Source of the DNA: Aminobacterium mobile DSM 12262
GTDB taxonomy: Bacteria > Synergistota > Synergistia > Synergistales > Aminobacteriaceae
Direction of reading: 5' to 3'
Assembly (NCBI RefSeq): GCF_000526395.1
Contig: NZ_JAFZ01000001.1
Coordinates: forward strand, 62,001 to 126,000
DNA: 64,000 bases
Under the pieces are notes generated by a model. It searched no databases. It had not been told where the DNA came from and saw nothing but the letters and a program-made list of their open reading frames with translations. Shown here piece by piece: positions 42,407 through 50,948 of the stretch. Position 1 is the first letter of the stretch; each line of letters opens with the position of its first letter. Both the position numbers and the translations under genes were made by a program.

Positions 42407-44482
42407 TTAGGCATGATAATAGTTTTTTATGAAATTTGGGACTTCTACTGCAGGAAGGGGACGACTCAGAATATACCCCTGAATTACATCGCAGTGTACG
42501 TTTTCAAGAAAGCACTGTTGCTCCGCAGTTTCCACTCCTTCAGCTATCACGCTACGTTCCAAAGAATGTGCTAAGTTGATTATAGTTTTAACAAGTAATT
42601 CATCACTGCTATTCTTCCCAATTCCATCAATAAAAGACTTATCTATTTTTATAACATCTACAGGGAAACGGCTAAGATACGCTAATGAAGAATATCCTGT
42701 ACCAAAATCATCGATAAAAAGCCGACAACCGAAGCTTTTTAATTTCTGAAGTATTGTCAGAGAAAAATCTCCGTTCTTCATAATTCCAGATTCTGTAATT
42801 TCAAAAGCAATTTGGCCCGGTTCAATAGAATATTTTTCAAGGGTATTTTTTATTTCATCAATGAAATTTTTCTGGTAGATCTGTTTAGGAGAAATATTTA
42901 CGCTCACTTCGATGGAACCGAGAAAGCGATCGTTCCATCGATTCTTTTGCTTACACGCCATAGAAAGTATTTTTTCTCCTAAAGGTAATATAAGACCTGT
43001 CTCTTCCGCTGTAGGAATAAAGTCTCCAGGAGCGATAAGCCCTCGCTTCCCATGTTTCCATCGTACTAATGCCTCTACTCCACAAACATGCTTTTTCACC
43101 ATATCGAGTTGCGGCTGGTAATAGAGAAAAAACTCGTTATATAAAAGCCCTCTTCGAAGATCGCTTTCCAGTAAAAGGCGCTCACCGGTCTGAACACCAA
43201 GTTCACCTTTAAAAAATTGATGCGCATTTAAACCCGTTTCTTTCGCTCTAAAAAGAGCAATATCTGCTTTTTGAAGTAAAATCTCCTCGTCTGTTCCATC
43301 GTCTGGAAATACGCTAATACCAACCCGTGCTGTTAGGAAAAAACGCGTACCATTTACATCAAAGGGCTCATTGAAGCACTCTAAAAGCATCTTTGCTATC
43401 TGAGCTATCTCCATAACATTTTTAGCCTGATGGGCAAGAATATAAAAAATATCTCCACTGATACGAGCTACCGTATTTATTTCTCCAGCAGCTTTTTGAA
43501 GACGTTGAGCTACATGCTGTAAAAGAAGATCGCCGGAAAAATGACCTAAACTCTCATTTACAGCTTTAAAACGATTTATATTCAGAAATAAAACTCCCAA
43601 AAAAGGGGCATCTTTTGATCTTTTCTTCATCTCCCGACGTAAAAGGTCAAGAAACATCTCCTTGTTCGGTAGTCCCGTAAGCTGATCGTACCAAGATTTT
43701 AGGCGAATTTGGGCATCCTTCGTCTTCATTGTGGAAAGATCGCTAAAAACAGAGATATATTCCGTAACTTGCCCTTTCTCATCGTATACGCTAGTAACAT
43801 AAAGCCACTCAGGGTACACTTCCCCATCCTTACGGCGATTCCAAATCTCGCCTTCCCAATATCCTTTCTCAATAAGAGATTTCCAAAAATTCATATAAAA
43901 GTTCTTTGTGTGCTTATTCGACTTCAATATTCTTGGGTTTTTCCCTATCACTTCATGAGATTCATAGCCAGTAATAGTTGTAAAGGCAGGGTTCACCATT
44001 GTAATCGTTCCATAGGAATCGGTTATAACCACACCTTCCAAGGCGTGGTTCATAACACCTAAAGTCAATTGAACGATTTTCTCTCGTTTCTTTCTATACG
44101 TAACATCCCGAATAACCCCTACCATTTCCCGAACATTGTTCTGCTCATCGAAAAGGGGGGTTTTTTGAAGGCTAAAAGAGCTTTTTCCCGTTGTTTCCGT
44201 GATGAAAATCTCTTTCTTTACCTCTCCTCCTTCAAACCATCTTTTCTGGTCATCTTCCAGCCAATAGAGTAAATGCCCTCTTAATTTTTTTTCATGAAGA
44301 GCAAAAATCTGTACAGCCTGCTCATTGCCCCATATCCAGCGCCCAGATCCATCGCTTAAAACAACGGCCTCATGAGAATTGACAAAAAGTTGCTGTATCA
44401 CTTGTTGCGTATTTTCTTTATTATCCATTTTATTAATCATATTTAATCTAAGCATGTTTATAGAAACGTCCAGGTCTTCCAA
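42407..44482 (-). CDS. PAS-PAS-GGDEF-EAL protein, probable c-di-GMP phosphodiesterase
   Basis: 691 residues if started at TTG 44482, one base after the MOSC stop; the start is uncertain because no ribosome site is clear. Two PAS domains (about 25-140, 145-255) are followed by a GGDEF domain whose active-site motif is SGDIF, so cyclase activity is unlikely. The EAL domain is intact: EALVRW, the metal-binding Glu in FEITESG, IDDFGTGYSSLAYL and EGVET. It should cleave c-di-GMP under PAS control. The location upstream of the ODP/receptor genes suggests a common redox or oxygen-linked signalling task. Confidence 0.9.
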   Translation of the reverse strand: MEDLDVSINMLRLNMINKMDNKENTQQVIQQLFVNSHEAVVLSDGSGRWIWGNEQAVQIFALHEKKLRGHLLYWLEDDQKRWFEGGEVKKEIFITETTGKSSFSLQKTPLFDEQNNVREMVGVIRDVTYRKKREKIVQLTLGVMNHALEGVVITDSYGTITMVNPAFTTITGYESHEVIGKNPRILKSNKHTKNFYMNFWKSLIEKGYWEGEIWNRRKDGEVYPEWLYVTSVYDEKGQVTEYISVFSDLSTMKTKDAQIRLKSWYDQLTGLPNKEMFLDLLRREMKKRSKDAPFLGVLFLNINRFKAVNESLGHFSGDLLLQHVAQRLQKAAGEINTVARISGDIFYILAHQAKNVMEIAQIAKMLLECFNEPFDVNGTRFFLTARVGISVFPDDGTDEEILLQKADIALFRAKETGLNAHQFFKGELGVQTGERLLLESDLRRGLLYNEFFLYYQPQLDMVKKHVCGVEALVRWKHGKRGLIAPGDFIPTAEETGLILPLGEKILSMACKQKNRWNDRFLGSIEVSVNISPKQIYQKNFIDEIKNTLEKYSIEPGQIAFEITESGIMKNGDFSLTILQKLKSFGCRLFIDDFGTGYSSLAYLSRFPVDVIKIDKSFIDGIGKNSSDELLVKTIINLAHSLERSVIAEGVETAEQQCFLENVHCDVIQGYILSRPLPAVEVPNFIKNYYHA

Positions 44483-44483
44483 A

Positions 44484-44909
44484 CTAACGGAAGATCACTT
44501 CATCACCTAAAAAAGCTGTACCTCCACTCAAAACCTTAAGGAAATATCCGCAGAGAGGCAGAAGGCACCATCCTTTATAGTCATAAGAGTGGGGTTCGCC
44601 AGGTTTTTTCCCTTTTCCCACAACCTGGAGGATTACATCCTTTCCTATTTGCAATAGAGCTCCTGAAGGCATCTCGCTCGGCAAGCCTTCCACAATCAGA
44701 TTTTCAGCAAGAGAACCTGGTGGGAAAGAAAAGCCTGCCTTTTGTTCCGCATCCTCTATATCTTCACGACGAAGGAGGCTCACTTCTCGCTCGCTTAAAC
44801 CATAGTGCGAGTCTCCTTCAATTCCACCTGGAATAAAAGAGGCCTCATTCTGTAGTCTTTTAGGTTCATTTCTTTTCTCACTCACACAAATTGCAAGTAT
44901 TTTCGCCAC
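44484..44909 (-). CDS. MOSC-domain protein
   Basis: 141 residues, a stand-alone MOSC domain. Family features: FIPGGIEGDSHYG, REVSLLRREDIE, PPGSLAENLIVEGL and the C-terminal LSGGTAFLGDEVIFR. The conserved sulfur-carrier Cys of the family is seen near WCLLPLCGYF. MOSC proteins handle molybdenum cofactor or its sulfur. It is the first gene of the operon leading to the EAL protein, ODP and receptor, an unexplained combination. Confidence 0.85.
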   Translation of the reverse strand: MAKILAICVSEKRNEPKRLQNEASFIPGGIEGDSHYGLSEREVSLLRREDIEDAEQKAGFSFPPGSLAENLIVEGLPSEMPSGALLQIGKDVILQVVGKGKKPGEPHSYDYKGWCLLPLCGYFLKVLSGGTAFLGDEVIFR

Positions 44910-45027
44910 TCTCTTCTCTCCTTCCTATTTGGGAAATACTTAATATTTAATATATCATAAAATTTTCATAGATCGACAAACAAGTGTTAAAATAAAGAAC
45001 AAATAATCTTGTAAAGGAGGGCGGAAC

Positions 45028-45459
45028 ATGTTCGATGTGCGGAATATATTGACACCAGGTCTCTTTGCTACTGTAAAGAAAACCGTGGAAGTGGACGACA
45101 CTGTGGGGAATAAAAATGTTCATCTCAACCAGCTTCTTTCCACCTCGTCGTGTGTTCAATCTATTATTGAGGCATGTATGAAAACAGTGGACCATCTTCT
45201 GCCCGAAGGATATATCTCTATTGGAAAATCTATTGAAGTTGTTCATGAAGCCACCGCTATGCTCGGAGTCTCTCTGGAATTCAAAGCGACTCTCGCCGAA
45301 ATAGAGGGGAATCGCTTACTCTTTCAAATTTCTGCAAACGATGCCCTCGGAATTATTTTAACTGCCACACATGAGCGAGTCGTGGTCAACCATATGGCAC
45401 TTATGGATCGTGCTATTGAACGTGCCCAAAAATTAAAGAAAATTCGAGAACTACTCTAA
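45028..45459 (+). CDS. FlK-like hotdog thioesterase
   Basis: 143 residues, GGAGGGCGG before the ATG. It resembles FlK-type thioesterases: VDDTVGNKNVHLNQLLSTSSCVQSIIEACM, SIGKSIEVVHEATAMLG and ANDALGIILTATHERVVV. The FlK catalytic Thr, Glu and His have counterparts (STSS, SIIEA, VVHEA). It hydrolyses a small acyl-CoA; fluoroacetyl-CoA is known only for FlK itself, so the substrate here is open. It stands alone with a terminator after it. Confidence 0.8.
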   Translation: MFDVRNILTPGLFATVKKTVEVDDTVGNKNVHLNQLLSTSSCVQSIIEACMKTVDHLLPEGYISIGKSIEVVHEATAMLGVSLEFKATLAEIEGNRLLFQISANDALGIILTATHERVVVNHMALMDRAIERAQKLKKIRELL

Positions 45460-45488
45460 AGAAGGCCCTCCTGTAGAGAGGGCCTTCT
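45460..45488. terminator. Hairpin between convergent thioesterase and dehydrogenase genes
   Basis: An 11-bp stem (GAAGGCCCTC/GAGGGCCTTC plus one pair) around a 7-base loop. Its T-runs are weak on both sides (TTTAGAG on the minus side), so it may work in both directions. Confidence 0.65.
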
Positions 45489-45511
45489 CCATTTGCTCTA
45501 TAAATTTTCTC

Positions 45512-46405
45512 TTATTCTTTGTCGCTATAAAGACGGAAGAGGGCCTGGGTCCCATCATTTTCGTGTCCCAAAGACGCTAATTTCTTATACATGGAAAGAG
45601 CCATCTCCAAACCAGGAGTGTCAAGGCTCATTCCATCAGCCGCTTCCAGTGCAATCTTCATATCCTTAATAAAATGTTTTATATAAAAGCCTGGGTCGAA
45701 GTTGCCGGCAATCATACGAGGGGCAAGATTCGATAGAGACCAGCTGCCAGCGGCACCTTGGCTAATACTAGCAAGAACTTTTTCCGGGTCAAGGCCAGCT
45801 TTAAGAGCATAAGAAATAGCTTCGCACACCCCGATCATGTTGGAAGCGATGGCGATTTGGTTGGCCATTTTAGTATGTTGACCACTCCCAGCCCTGCCCT
45901 GGTAAACAATATTCTTTCCCATGACCTGGAAAAGAGGGAGAACCGCTTTAAACGTGTCTTCTTTGCCCCCAACCATTATGGAGAGAGAGCCCTCCCTTGC
46001 CCCCTTATCCCCACCAGAGACAGGAGCATCCAATGCGTGAAGTTGTTTGCGTTCCGCCGCTTCATAAATACGAAGAGCCAGACTCGGACTTGAGGTCGTC
46101 ATATCAACAAGAAATGTGCCATGTTTTGTATTCTCAATCAGCCCTTGAGACCCAAAGTATATTTCCTCTACATCTCTGGGGAACCCCACCATTGTGATAA
46201 CACCATTGCATTTTCTCGCAAGATCAGCTACTTTTTCTTCCCAGATAGCGCCCTGTTCTACGAGGTCCTTTCCTTTCTCACGAGTCCTGTTGTAGATATG
46301 TAGTTCATATCCTGCATCGAGAATATGCTTCGCCATACTACCTCCCATAACGCCTAACCCTATAAAACCGATAACAGAAGTTTTTGGTGCAAGAACGTCT
46401 TCCAT
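45512..46405 (-). CDS. 3-hydroxyisobutyrate dehydrogenase-family oxidoreductase
   Basis: About 297 residues from the ATG at 46405. The Rossmann motif is FIGLGVMGGSMAKHILDAG, followed by the substrate motif DAPVSGGDKGAREGSLSIMVGG, the catalytic Lys in GQHTKMANQIAIA and FDPGFYIKHFIKDMKIA. The family includes 3-hydroxyisobutyrate dehydrogenase and tartronate semialdehyde reductase. The basic/polar residue after strand 2 (YNRTREKG) favours NADP+. Exact substrate unknown. Confidence 0.88.
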   Translation of the reverse strand: MEDVLAPKTSVIGFIGLGVMGGSMAKHILDAGYELHIYNRTREKGKDLVEQGAIWEEKVADLARKCNGVITMVGFPRDVEEIYFGSQGLIENTKHGTFLVDMTTSSPSLALRIYEAAERKQLHALDAPVSGGDKGAREGSLSIMVGGKEDTFKAVLPLFQVMGKNIVYQGRAGSGQHTKMANQIAIASNMIGVCEAISYALKAGLDPEKVLASISQGAAGSWSLSNLAPRMIAGNFDPGFYIKHFIKDMKIALEAADGMSLDTPGLEMALSMYKKLASLGHENDGTQALFRLYSDKE

Positions 46406-46573
46406 AAGCGTCATCTCCTCTCTCCGCTTTCTAGTTAACTATATAACGTATGGTATCACATGATGGCTTGAATTCATTGGGTATCATGGTTATGATGGAA
46501 TTGTTTTTACACCATATTCTCTTCTGCTTCGCTCTTTTTTGAAGAAATCCAGAAAAGAAAGAAGGGATAAATT

Positions 46574-47638
46574 ATGTCGCAGTATCTGGACGAAATTGGG
46601 GAAATTCTTGGGCCTGAAAGGGAATCTCTCCTCACATATACGTGTTGGGGAATTCCTTCCGATATGCTTGTTGTTCCTGGCCCAGATTTTGTAGATCGCT
46701 TTGCGGCTGAGACAGACCGCCCTACCCCTGTGCTGAGATCTCTCCAGACACTTTTTGACCATGGCAGACTTAAAGGGACAGGATATCTTTCTATTCTTCC
46801 TGTAGATCAAGGCGTGGAACACTCTGCCGGCGCTAGTTTTGCAGCTAATCCAATCTATTTTGATCCAGAAAACATTGTGAAACTTGCTATAGAAGCCGAA
46901 TGCAGCGCAGTAGCCAGCACACTTGGCGTGTTGGGAGCCATGGCTAGAAAATATGCCCACCGCATTCCCTTTATACTTAAAATAAATCATAACCAACTTC
47001 TTTCATATCCCAACACCTACGACCAGATTCTTTTTGCGTCGGTAAAACAAGCTCGAGATTTGGGGGCAGTGGCGGTAGGCGCGACTATTTATTTTGGAAG
47101 CCCAGAGTCGCCTCGCCAAATTCAAGAAGTTTCCGCAGCGTTCCAAGCAGCTCATGAAATGGGCATGGCCACCATCCTTTGGTGTTACTTACGAAACAAG
47201 GCCTTTAAAACTAAAGAAAAGGATTATCATCTCGCTGCTGATCTGACAGGACAGGCAAACTATTTAGGTGTTACGCTTGAAGCAGATATTATTAAACAAA
47301 AACTTCCTATGACAAATGGAGGCTTTCGAGATCTTCATTTTGGGAAAACATCGCCAGAGCTTTATGAAAAATTTGTTACCGATCACCCTATAGACCTTCT
47401 TCGTTACCAAGTAGCGAACTGCTATATGGGACGAATTGGTCTCATCAGCTCAGGGGGGGCTTCTTTAGGTGCTAGCGATCTTAGAGAGGCTGTAAGAACT
47501 GCGGTAATCAACAAAAGAGGAGGTGGTCTGGGGCTCATTCTTGGTCGAAAAGCCTTTCAGAAACCTTTTAAAGAAGGCATTGATCTTATTCATTCCGTAC
47601 AAAATGTTTATCTTGAGAAGGGAATTTCTCTAGCTTGA
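46574..47638 (+). CDS. Class I fructose-bisphosphate aldolase (DhnA/FbaB family)
   Basis: 354 residues; GAAGGG lies upstream. It has the archaeal-type class I aldolase layout: [10 protein letters not shown] near the N-terminal third, [11 protein letters not shown], and [31 protein letters not shown], where Schiff-base and phosphate-site residues lie. It cleaves fructose-1,6-bisphosphate (or the reverse in gluconeogenesis). The two genes that follow on the same strand act on cell-envelope substrates and are likely only neighbours. Confidence 0.88.
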   Translation: MSQYLDEIGEILGPERESLLTYTCWGIPSDMLVVPGPDFVDRFAAETDRPTPVLRSLQTLFDHGRLKGTGYLSILPVDQGVEHSAGASFAANPIYFDPENIVKLAIEAECSAVASTLGVLGAMARKYAHRIPFILKINHNQLLSYPNTYDQILFASVKQARDLGAVAVGATIYFGSPESPRQIQEVSAAFQAAHEMGMATILWCYLRNKAFKTKEKDYHLAADLTGQANYLGVTLEADIIKQKLPMTNGGFRDLHFGKTSPELYEKFVTDHPIDLLRYQVANCYMGRIGLISSGGASLGASDLREAVRTAVINKRGGGLGLILGRKAFQKPFKEGIDLIHSVQNVYLEKGISLA

Positions 47639-47651
47639 GCACACTAAAACT

Positions 47652-48446
47652 ATGAAAAAAAGATACGTGAGTTACCCTTTTTTCTTTATCATTATGGTAT
47701 ATACATATCTTTTACTCCCTGCTGGGGAGGTTTTTTCTTCCCCTGTACCCCGGTTGTGGGGAGAAACTATTCCTGGGGTTTGTACTCGCATGAAAACCGA
47801 GGAGCCTGTAGTAGCGCTCACGTTAGATGCTTGCGGAGGGAAAAGAGGGAACGGATTTGACAGGGAGCTTATTGAATGGCTTGAGAAGGAAAAAATTCCC
47901 GCCACTCTCTTTGTTACAGGACGATGGATAGAGGTAAACGAAGAAGTTTTTTTAAATCTCGCTTCCTCTCCCCTCTTTCAAATAGAGAACCATGGGATGA
48001 ACCACAAACCTGCTTCTGTTTCTGGCCAATCTGCATACGGAATTAAAGGGTCTTGCTCCATAGATGAATTATTGGAAGAGGTAGATAAAGGCGCTGCTTC
48101 AATTTACAACAGGACTCGGCGACATCCTAAGCTATTTCGTTCAGGAACAAATTATTACGACGATATAGCTCTTTCCATTATTAAGGAACGGGGCTACTCT
48201 GTTGTAGGATACACAATTGCCGGCGATGGCGGGGCCTCTTTTTCGAAAAAAGAAATTATCTCTGTTCTTTTAAAGGCTCGCCCTGGAGACATTATTCTTT
48301 GTCATATGAACCATCCCGAAAGCAGCACCGCTGAAGGGCTTATGAGCGTAATTCCGCTACTGCAAGAGAAAGGATTCCGTTTCGTTAAACTTCAAGACTA
48401 TCCTCTTTTCTCGCAGGAAAATGATAAAAAGGAAGGAGAAAAATGA
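47652..48446 (+). CDS. Exported polysaccharide deacetylase (NodB domain)
   Basis: 264 residues with a signal peptide (hydrophobic core FFIIMVYTYLLLPAG). The NodB domain shows motif 1 as LTLDACGG (in place of TFDDG), motif 2 as ENHGMNHKPASV with the zinc His pair, and motif 3 FRSGTNYYDD (where RxPxG is usual), then VGYTIAGDG and ILCHMNHP. The active-site Asp-Ala-Cys-Gly-Gly form occurs in a distinct subgroup. It likely removes acetyl groups from peptidoglycan or another glycan outside the cell. Its stop overlaps the next start (ATGA). Confidence 0.85.
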   Translation: MKKRYVSYPFFFIIMVYTYLLLPAGEVFSSPVPRLWGETIPGVCTRMKTEEPVVALTLDACGGKRGNGFDRELIEWLEKEKIPATLFVTGRWIEVNEEVFLNLASSPLFQIENHGMNHKPASVSGQSAYGIKGSCSIDELLEEVDKGAASIYNRTRRHPKLFRSGTNYYDDIALSIIKERGYSVVGYTIAGDGGASFSKKEIISVLLKARPGDIILCHMNHPESSTAEGLMSVIPLLQEKGFRFVKLQDYPLFSQENDKKEGEK

Positions 48447-49318
48447 TTGGATCTGCAATTCTTTTAGGAATCGTTTCCATGCTCTTGCTCCCTCTTGAAA
48501 TGTCAGCAGCTATTCTTATTGCCCTGACCCTTTGGCTGACTTTTCGTGGGGGCGTTTTGTTCTGCATTTTCCTAGGATGGGTTTTAGGCGTTTTTTTGGG
48601 GATGGTTCGAGCGGAAACACACCTTTGGACTATTCTTTCGCTAATACCTGTGGGCATATGGTTCTTCATTAACTGGCGCTACAAAATAGCTTCAGATATA
48701 ACTTTCGTAACTCGCGCCTTTCGAGAACCTCTCGTTCGCCGAAAATTACTCCGATATGGGGGGCTGATTTTTCCCTGCATTATCTACCCGTTTGGTGGCT
48801 CAGGCGTCATGAATAAATACCTTATGATTGCTACAGTTTTCTCTTTCGCTCTTGAGAAAATAAGTTGCCATGTCCCTTTCCTGTCTAAATGGCTAACTGT
48901 CATATCTCCAGAACCTTACGAGAGAAAAGAAAAATCTATTTCTGGCACAACGTGCTATCTTCTCGGCGCTTTTGTTGCGTCCCTTTTTCCAGATCCCGCT
49001 TCAGTTCAAGCCCTCGTCATGGCTACCATCGGAGATGCCTGGGCCGTACTTGTAGGACAGCGTTGGGGGAAAATTCCATGGCTGGAAGGCAAGACTCTCG
49101 AAGGAAGCTTGGCATGTTTTTGTGGTGCTATCTCTGGAGGATACGTTTTTGGACTGTTGGTTCCTATGGGACAGGCACCATGGCTCATATTACTCTGGGG
49201 CAGTTTGGCAACGCTCTTTACAGAAGGTCTTTTCAAACATGAGCTGGACAACCTTCTCACTGCACCAGTAAGTGCCGCAGTTATGACTGCCGTTATATGG
49301 GTGGCTTATATCCTTTAA
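48443..49318 (+). CDS. Sec59/VTE5-like membrane lipid kinase
   Basis: 291 residues with about eight to nine membrane segments. The C-terminal half has the CTP-dependent kinase pattern of dolichol/phytol/diacylglycerol kinases: SISGTTCYLLGAFVASLFP, then ATIGDAWAVLVGQRWGKIPW and KTLEGSLACFCGA, where the Gly-Asp-x-x-Ala and Lys-Thr-x-Glu-Gly motifs bind CTP/Mg2+. It probably phosphorylates a polyprenol or diacylglycerol. It is coupled to the deacetylase gene, so a role in lipid-carrier recycling for the envelope is possible. Confidence 0.82.
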   Translation: MIGSAILLGIVSMLLLPLEMSAAILIALTLWLTFRGGVLFCIFLGWVLGVFLGMVRAETHLWTILSLIPVGIWFFINWRYKIASDITFVTRAFREPLVRRKLLRYGGLIFPCIIYPFGGSGVMNKYLMIATVFSFALEKISCHVPFLSKWLTVISPEPYERKEKSISGTTCYLLGAFVASLFPDPASVQALVMATIGDAWAVLVGQRWGKIPWLEGKTLEGSLACFCGAISGGYVFGLLVPMGQAPWLILLWGSLATLFTEGLFKHELDNLLTAPVSAAVMTAVIWVAYIL

Positions 49319-49327
49319 AGTAAAAGA

Positions 49328-49945
49328 CTATACACGTACATATCGGTCTACATCATAGACTACGGGATAAACATTTCCTGTTTTAATAGCACCAATAAAA
49401 TCCTCTTCACTCCTCACAATACCAGGGAAAGCGGTGGCATAACGCCCTACTCTATTGACAAGATGAGCATCGCTACCGCCAAGGCAAGGAAGATCCAGCT
49501 CGCAAGCAAGATTATGAGCTCTAAAATTATGAGTAAGGCGAGTACTTCCGTTGAAAGATTCCACTCCATTAAGTCCAGGAAGAGAGCGAATAAAATTCCC
49601 CATACCTCTGCCATTATCCCGGAAAGGATGGGCACTCACAGCTATTCCTCCTTGTTGGGCAACAATATCCACCACATCAATAGCATGCATTTTCTTCTGA
49701 GGAACAGCGTCAAGACCAAAAATAAGAAGATCGCCTTCGTAAGTTAAAAGCTCAAGACCTACCAACACAAGAAAATTATGTTTTTTCGACAGTTCCTGAG
49801 CAAAAGCACGCATTCCCATGCTTTCATGGTCTGTGACACAAATACCATTAAGCCCAAGAGCTTGACCTCTTTGGATGGCTTCTTCTATGGGAAGAAAGCT
49901 ATCGGAAGAAAATTCTTCTGAGTGAAGATGCGTATCTATAACCAG
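49328..49945 (-). CDS. PHP-domain phosphoesterase, probable CUG start
   Basis: 205 residues if started at CTG 49945, 7 bases after GGAGG. An ATG-started frame (49819) would lose the essential N-terminal metal motif DTHLHSEE and the VTDHES motif, which are in frame upstream. No ATG, GTG or TTG lies between the frame's upstream stop (49970-49972) and these motifs. Later motifs are VGLELLTYEGDLL, SAHPFRDN and GGSDAHLVNRVG. PHP proteins are metal-dependent phosphoesterases; this small stand-alone type may act on nucleotides or oligonucleotides. Confidence 0.85.
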   Translation of the reverse strand: MVIDTHLHSEEFSSDSFLPIEEAIQRGQALGLNGICVTDHESMGMRAFAQELSKKHNFLVLVGLELLTYEGDLLIFGLDAVPQKKMHAIDVVDIVAQQGGIAVSAHPFRDNGRGMGNFIRSLPGLNGVESFNGSTRLTHNFRAHNLACELDLPCLGGSDAHLVNRVGRYATAFPGIVRSEEDFIGAIKTGNVYPVVYDVDRYVRV

Positions 49946-50147
49946 GGTTATTCCTCCTAAAATATTTCTTTATATGTTTTATAATATCATGTTATTTCAA
50001 TAGCGATTATAAAGAAGCCTCTTCTTCTGTCAAGGACAATGTGTTCCTCCATATGCCATATCTGCCCAACTTTTGGGATGTACTTCAGAACCGCTTTTTA
50101 TTTATGGTAGACTAAAGCGCTATGTATTTCTTATGCTAAGATGAAGT

Positions 50148-50165
50148 GGGTATACGTTACTATGC
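50148..50165 (+). promoter_or_regulatory. GGGTATAC motif before the GntR gene
   Basis: GGGTATACGTTACTATGC lies 15 bases before the GntR start. A near copy, GGGTATACATTCTAGTATGC, is on the minus strand upstream of nhaC (54951-54932). Both halves (GGGTATAC and TATGC) are shared, with 2 bases more between them at nhaC, so a GntR operator with autoregulation is a reasonable guess. Confidence 0.4.
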
Positions 50166-50180
50166 AGAGGAGGAAAAATT

Positions 50181-50891
50181 GTGGCTGAACGTTCAGGAGC
50201 AAGCGATCGAGCTTTCCAAAAAATCATAGGACTTGTTTTGTCTCATGAACTTAAACCTGGAGATAGAATTTATGAAACAAACCTGGCTGAAGAACTCGAT
50301 ATGAGCAGAACTCCCGTGAGGGAGGCTCTCTCTCGTTTAGCTTCAACAGGCTTTATTGAAAAAATGCCTAAGCAAAAAGGATATTTGATCCCTACTCTTT
50401 CTCCGGACGATATGGAACAAATTTACTACATGCGCATAACACTGGAGGGGAAAGCCGCACGAATTGCTGCGCGAATTGCTGACAAGAGAATGGCCGAAAC
50501 CCTGACACGCATCAATGAAGAAGAGAAAAAGAGATATCTCGCTAACGAAAAAGATGAATATGCTGCCTTGAACGAGAAGTTCCATATGGCCATTGCTAAA
50601 ATGTCAGGAAATACGTATCTGTATCGCTATATACAACAACTTTTTTGGCGTTCCAACCTCTATGTTTTCTTTTTCATGAGTTTTTATAATCTGGCCCAAC
50701 TCAATAAGGTCCAGCCTGGATCCCAAATAAGGTTAAGCTACGAAGAACACCATAAAATTGTAGAAGCTATCACCGCTAACGACCCTGTTGCTGCAGAAAA
50801 GGCCATGCAAGAGCATCTTGTTATCGCCTATAACTCAATGCTTAATCCCCAAAAAAGTCCGCATATGTCCTTTGGAGAATTTGATATGTAG
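50181..50891 (+). CDS. GntR-family (FadR/FCD subfamily) transcriptional regulator
   Basis: 236 residues, GTG start after GAGGAGG. The winged helix is ETNLAEELDMSRTPVREALSRLASTGFIEK and the FCD domain follows (NEKFHMAIAKMSGNTYLY, SYEEHHKIVEAI, with the metal-binding Asp/His positions). It is convergent with the first isoaspartyl dipeptidase gene of the peptide island and shares an upstream motif with nhaC, so it may control that island. Confidence 0.9.
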   Translation: MAERSGASDRAFQKIIGLVLSHELKPGDRIYETNLAEELDMSRTPVREALSRLASTGFIEKMPKQKGYLIPTLSPDDMEQIYYMRITLEGKAARIAARIADKRMAETLTRINEEEKKRYLANEKDEYAALNEKFHMAIAKMSGNTYLYRYIQQLFWRSNLYVFFFMSFYNLAQLNKVQPGSQIRLSYEEHHKIVEAITANDPVAAEKAMQEHLVIAYNSMLNPQKSPHMSFGEFDM

Positions 50892-50899
50892 AGAAATAG

Positions 50900-50948
50900 A
50901 GGCCCTCCCTCTAGAGCTAGTAGAGGGCCTTCTTTTTTATTGTTCCTC
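50900..50948 (+). terminator. Terminator after the GntR gene
   Basis: AGGCCCTC (50900-50907) pairs with GAGGGCCT (50933-50940), with an inner CTCTAGAG palindrome, followed by CTTTTTT. It overlaps the end of the convergent iadA gene. Confidence 0.85.
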
